DNA of 64,000 nt from Candidatus Protochlamydia amoebophila UWE25 (GTDB lineage Bacteria > Chlamydiota > Chlamydiia > Chlamydiales > Parachlamydiaceae), in the NCBI RefSeq assembly GCF_000011565.2, contig NC_005861.2:682001-746000 (forward strand). Reading direction: 5' to 3'. Position numbers and translations under genes: made by a program. Position 1 is the stretch's first letter; every line of letters starts with the position of its first letter. This document shows, piece by piece, positions 63,813 through 64,000 of the stretch. The notes beneath the pieces are model-generated. The model had not been told where the DNA came from, did no database searches, and saw only the letters and a program-made list of their open reading frames with translations.

Positions 63813-64000
63813 CTAGCTATTAAAATTGGTGCTTAAACAATAATTAAGGTGCTGTCTTAATTCGCTTTGTAAATAATTCATTTTAGTAAAATCACTTTTA
63901 ATATCAGTTGAGAGAATCCAATCTTTTTGTATGTGTTGGTGAGCTAATAAGAAAAGGCGATCTGATAAAAAAATAGCGTCTCTAAAATCATGCGTAACAA
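63813..64000 (-). CDS. ABC transporter ATP-binding protein, C-terminal part (truncated by window edge)
   Basis: The last 61 residues are visible. They begin with VTHDFRDAIFLSDRLFLLA, the H-switch and post-switch region of ABC ATPases of the SsuB/ThiZ/TauB type. The tail ends at TAG 63813-63815. The main nucleotide-binding motifs lie outside the window. It is convergent with the ABC permease-binding-protein fusion group, which lacks an ATPase, and so is a natural partner; that pairing is inference. Confidence 0.82.
   Translation of the reverse strand, partial: VTHDFRDAIFLSDRLFLLAHQHIQKDWILSTDIKSDFTKMNYLQSELRQHLNYCLSTNFNS

Noticed and set aside
1-64000. CRISPR arrays, tRNA or rRNA genes
   Set aside because: No regularly spaced repeats, no T-loop-like GGTTCGAATC pattern with matching acceptor arms, and no rRNA-like conserved blocks were seen by eye. 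tRNAscan-SE and Infernal would settle it.

Overview
The window is AT-rich bacterial DNA. Gene content points to a chlamydia-like endosymbiont of the Parachlamydiaceae/Protochlamydia type. The clues are several proteins with an N-terminal paired hydrophobic segment (the layout of chlamydial inclusion-membrane or secreted proteins), a CHLPS/DUF818-like hydrolase, a DUF1207 protein, low GC, many decaying genes, and a complete 14-subunit complex I operon, which Chlamydiaceae lack but environmental chlamydiae can carry. The assignment is inference from gene content; no rRNA or tRNA gene was seen.

Region 1 (1-7.4 kb) is a low-density, decaying accessory zone. It holds the right end of an IS2-type (IS3 family) element with a nonsense-interrupted transposase, a broken chloramphenicol-phosphotransferase-like gene, a GNAT stub, other gene scraps, two minus-strand genes for unknown proteins with hydrophobic segments, and one intact DUF6580 membrane protein. 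Region 2 (7.4-11.7 kb) is a cluster of three unusual large proteins, each with an N-terminal hydrophobic segment: an ARDG/HAD-like protein, a protein with a CX5R phosphatase-like motif, and an alpha/beta hydrolase with Cys as the predicted nucleophile. Two of them share a 38-bp upstream element. Region 3 (11.8-21.1 kb) mixes housekeeping and accessory genes: a short-chain dehydrogenase pseudogene, a YchJ-like domain protein, peptide deformylase, a hot-dog thioesterase, a macro-domain pseudogene, aldo/keto reductase, an MFS transporter, an outer-membrane-like protein, a type II methionine aminopeptidase, an ArfB-like ribosome-rescue factor and a TauE/SafE transporter.

Region 4 (21.4-27.2 kb) is a tripartite RND efflux operon. 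Region 5 (27.2-31.1 kb) has an exported HAD-like protein, a two-domain GT2-GT4 glycosyltransferase and an NAD-dependent epimerase. A 1.2-kb reading frame full of stops follows (31.4-32.6 kb). Region 6 (32.9-46.6 kb) is nuoA to nuoN in canonical order, densely packed: the proton-pumping NADH:quinone oxidoreductase.

Region 7 (46.6-56.4 kb) has an M48 protease, a tiny secreted Cys-rich peptide, a DUF1207 protein, an unknown membrane-anchored protein, a striking 2.04-kb tandem duplication, and a 740-aa LOG-domain protein. Each duplicated unit has two divergent genes: a coiled-coil protein and a membrane-anchored protein with TraB/TIKI-like GExH and GxxH motifs. Region 8 (56.8-64 kb) has MYG1, HIT, isochorismatase-like and HEAT-repeat genes, then a one-piece fusion of an ABC permease with a Thi5/ThiY-like binding protein, an M24 peptidase, a small membrane protein and the tail of an ABC ATPase gene that may complete the transporter.

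The best candidates for undescribed biology are the duplicated divergent module at 50.1-54.1 kb (with a locally replaced block in otherwise near-identical paralogues) and the 7.4-11.7 kb cluster with unusual catalytic motifs.
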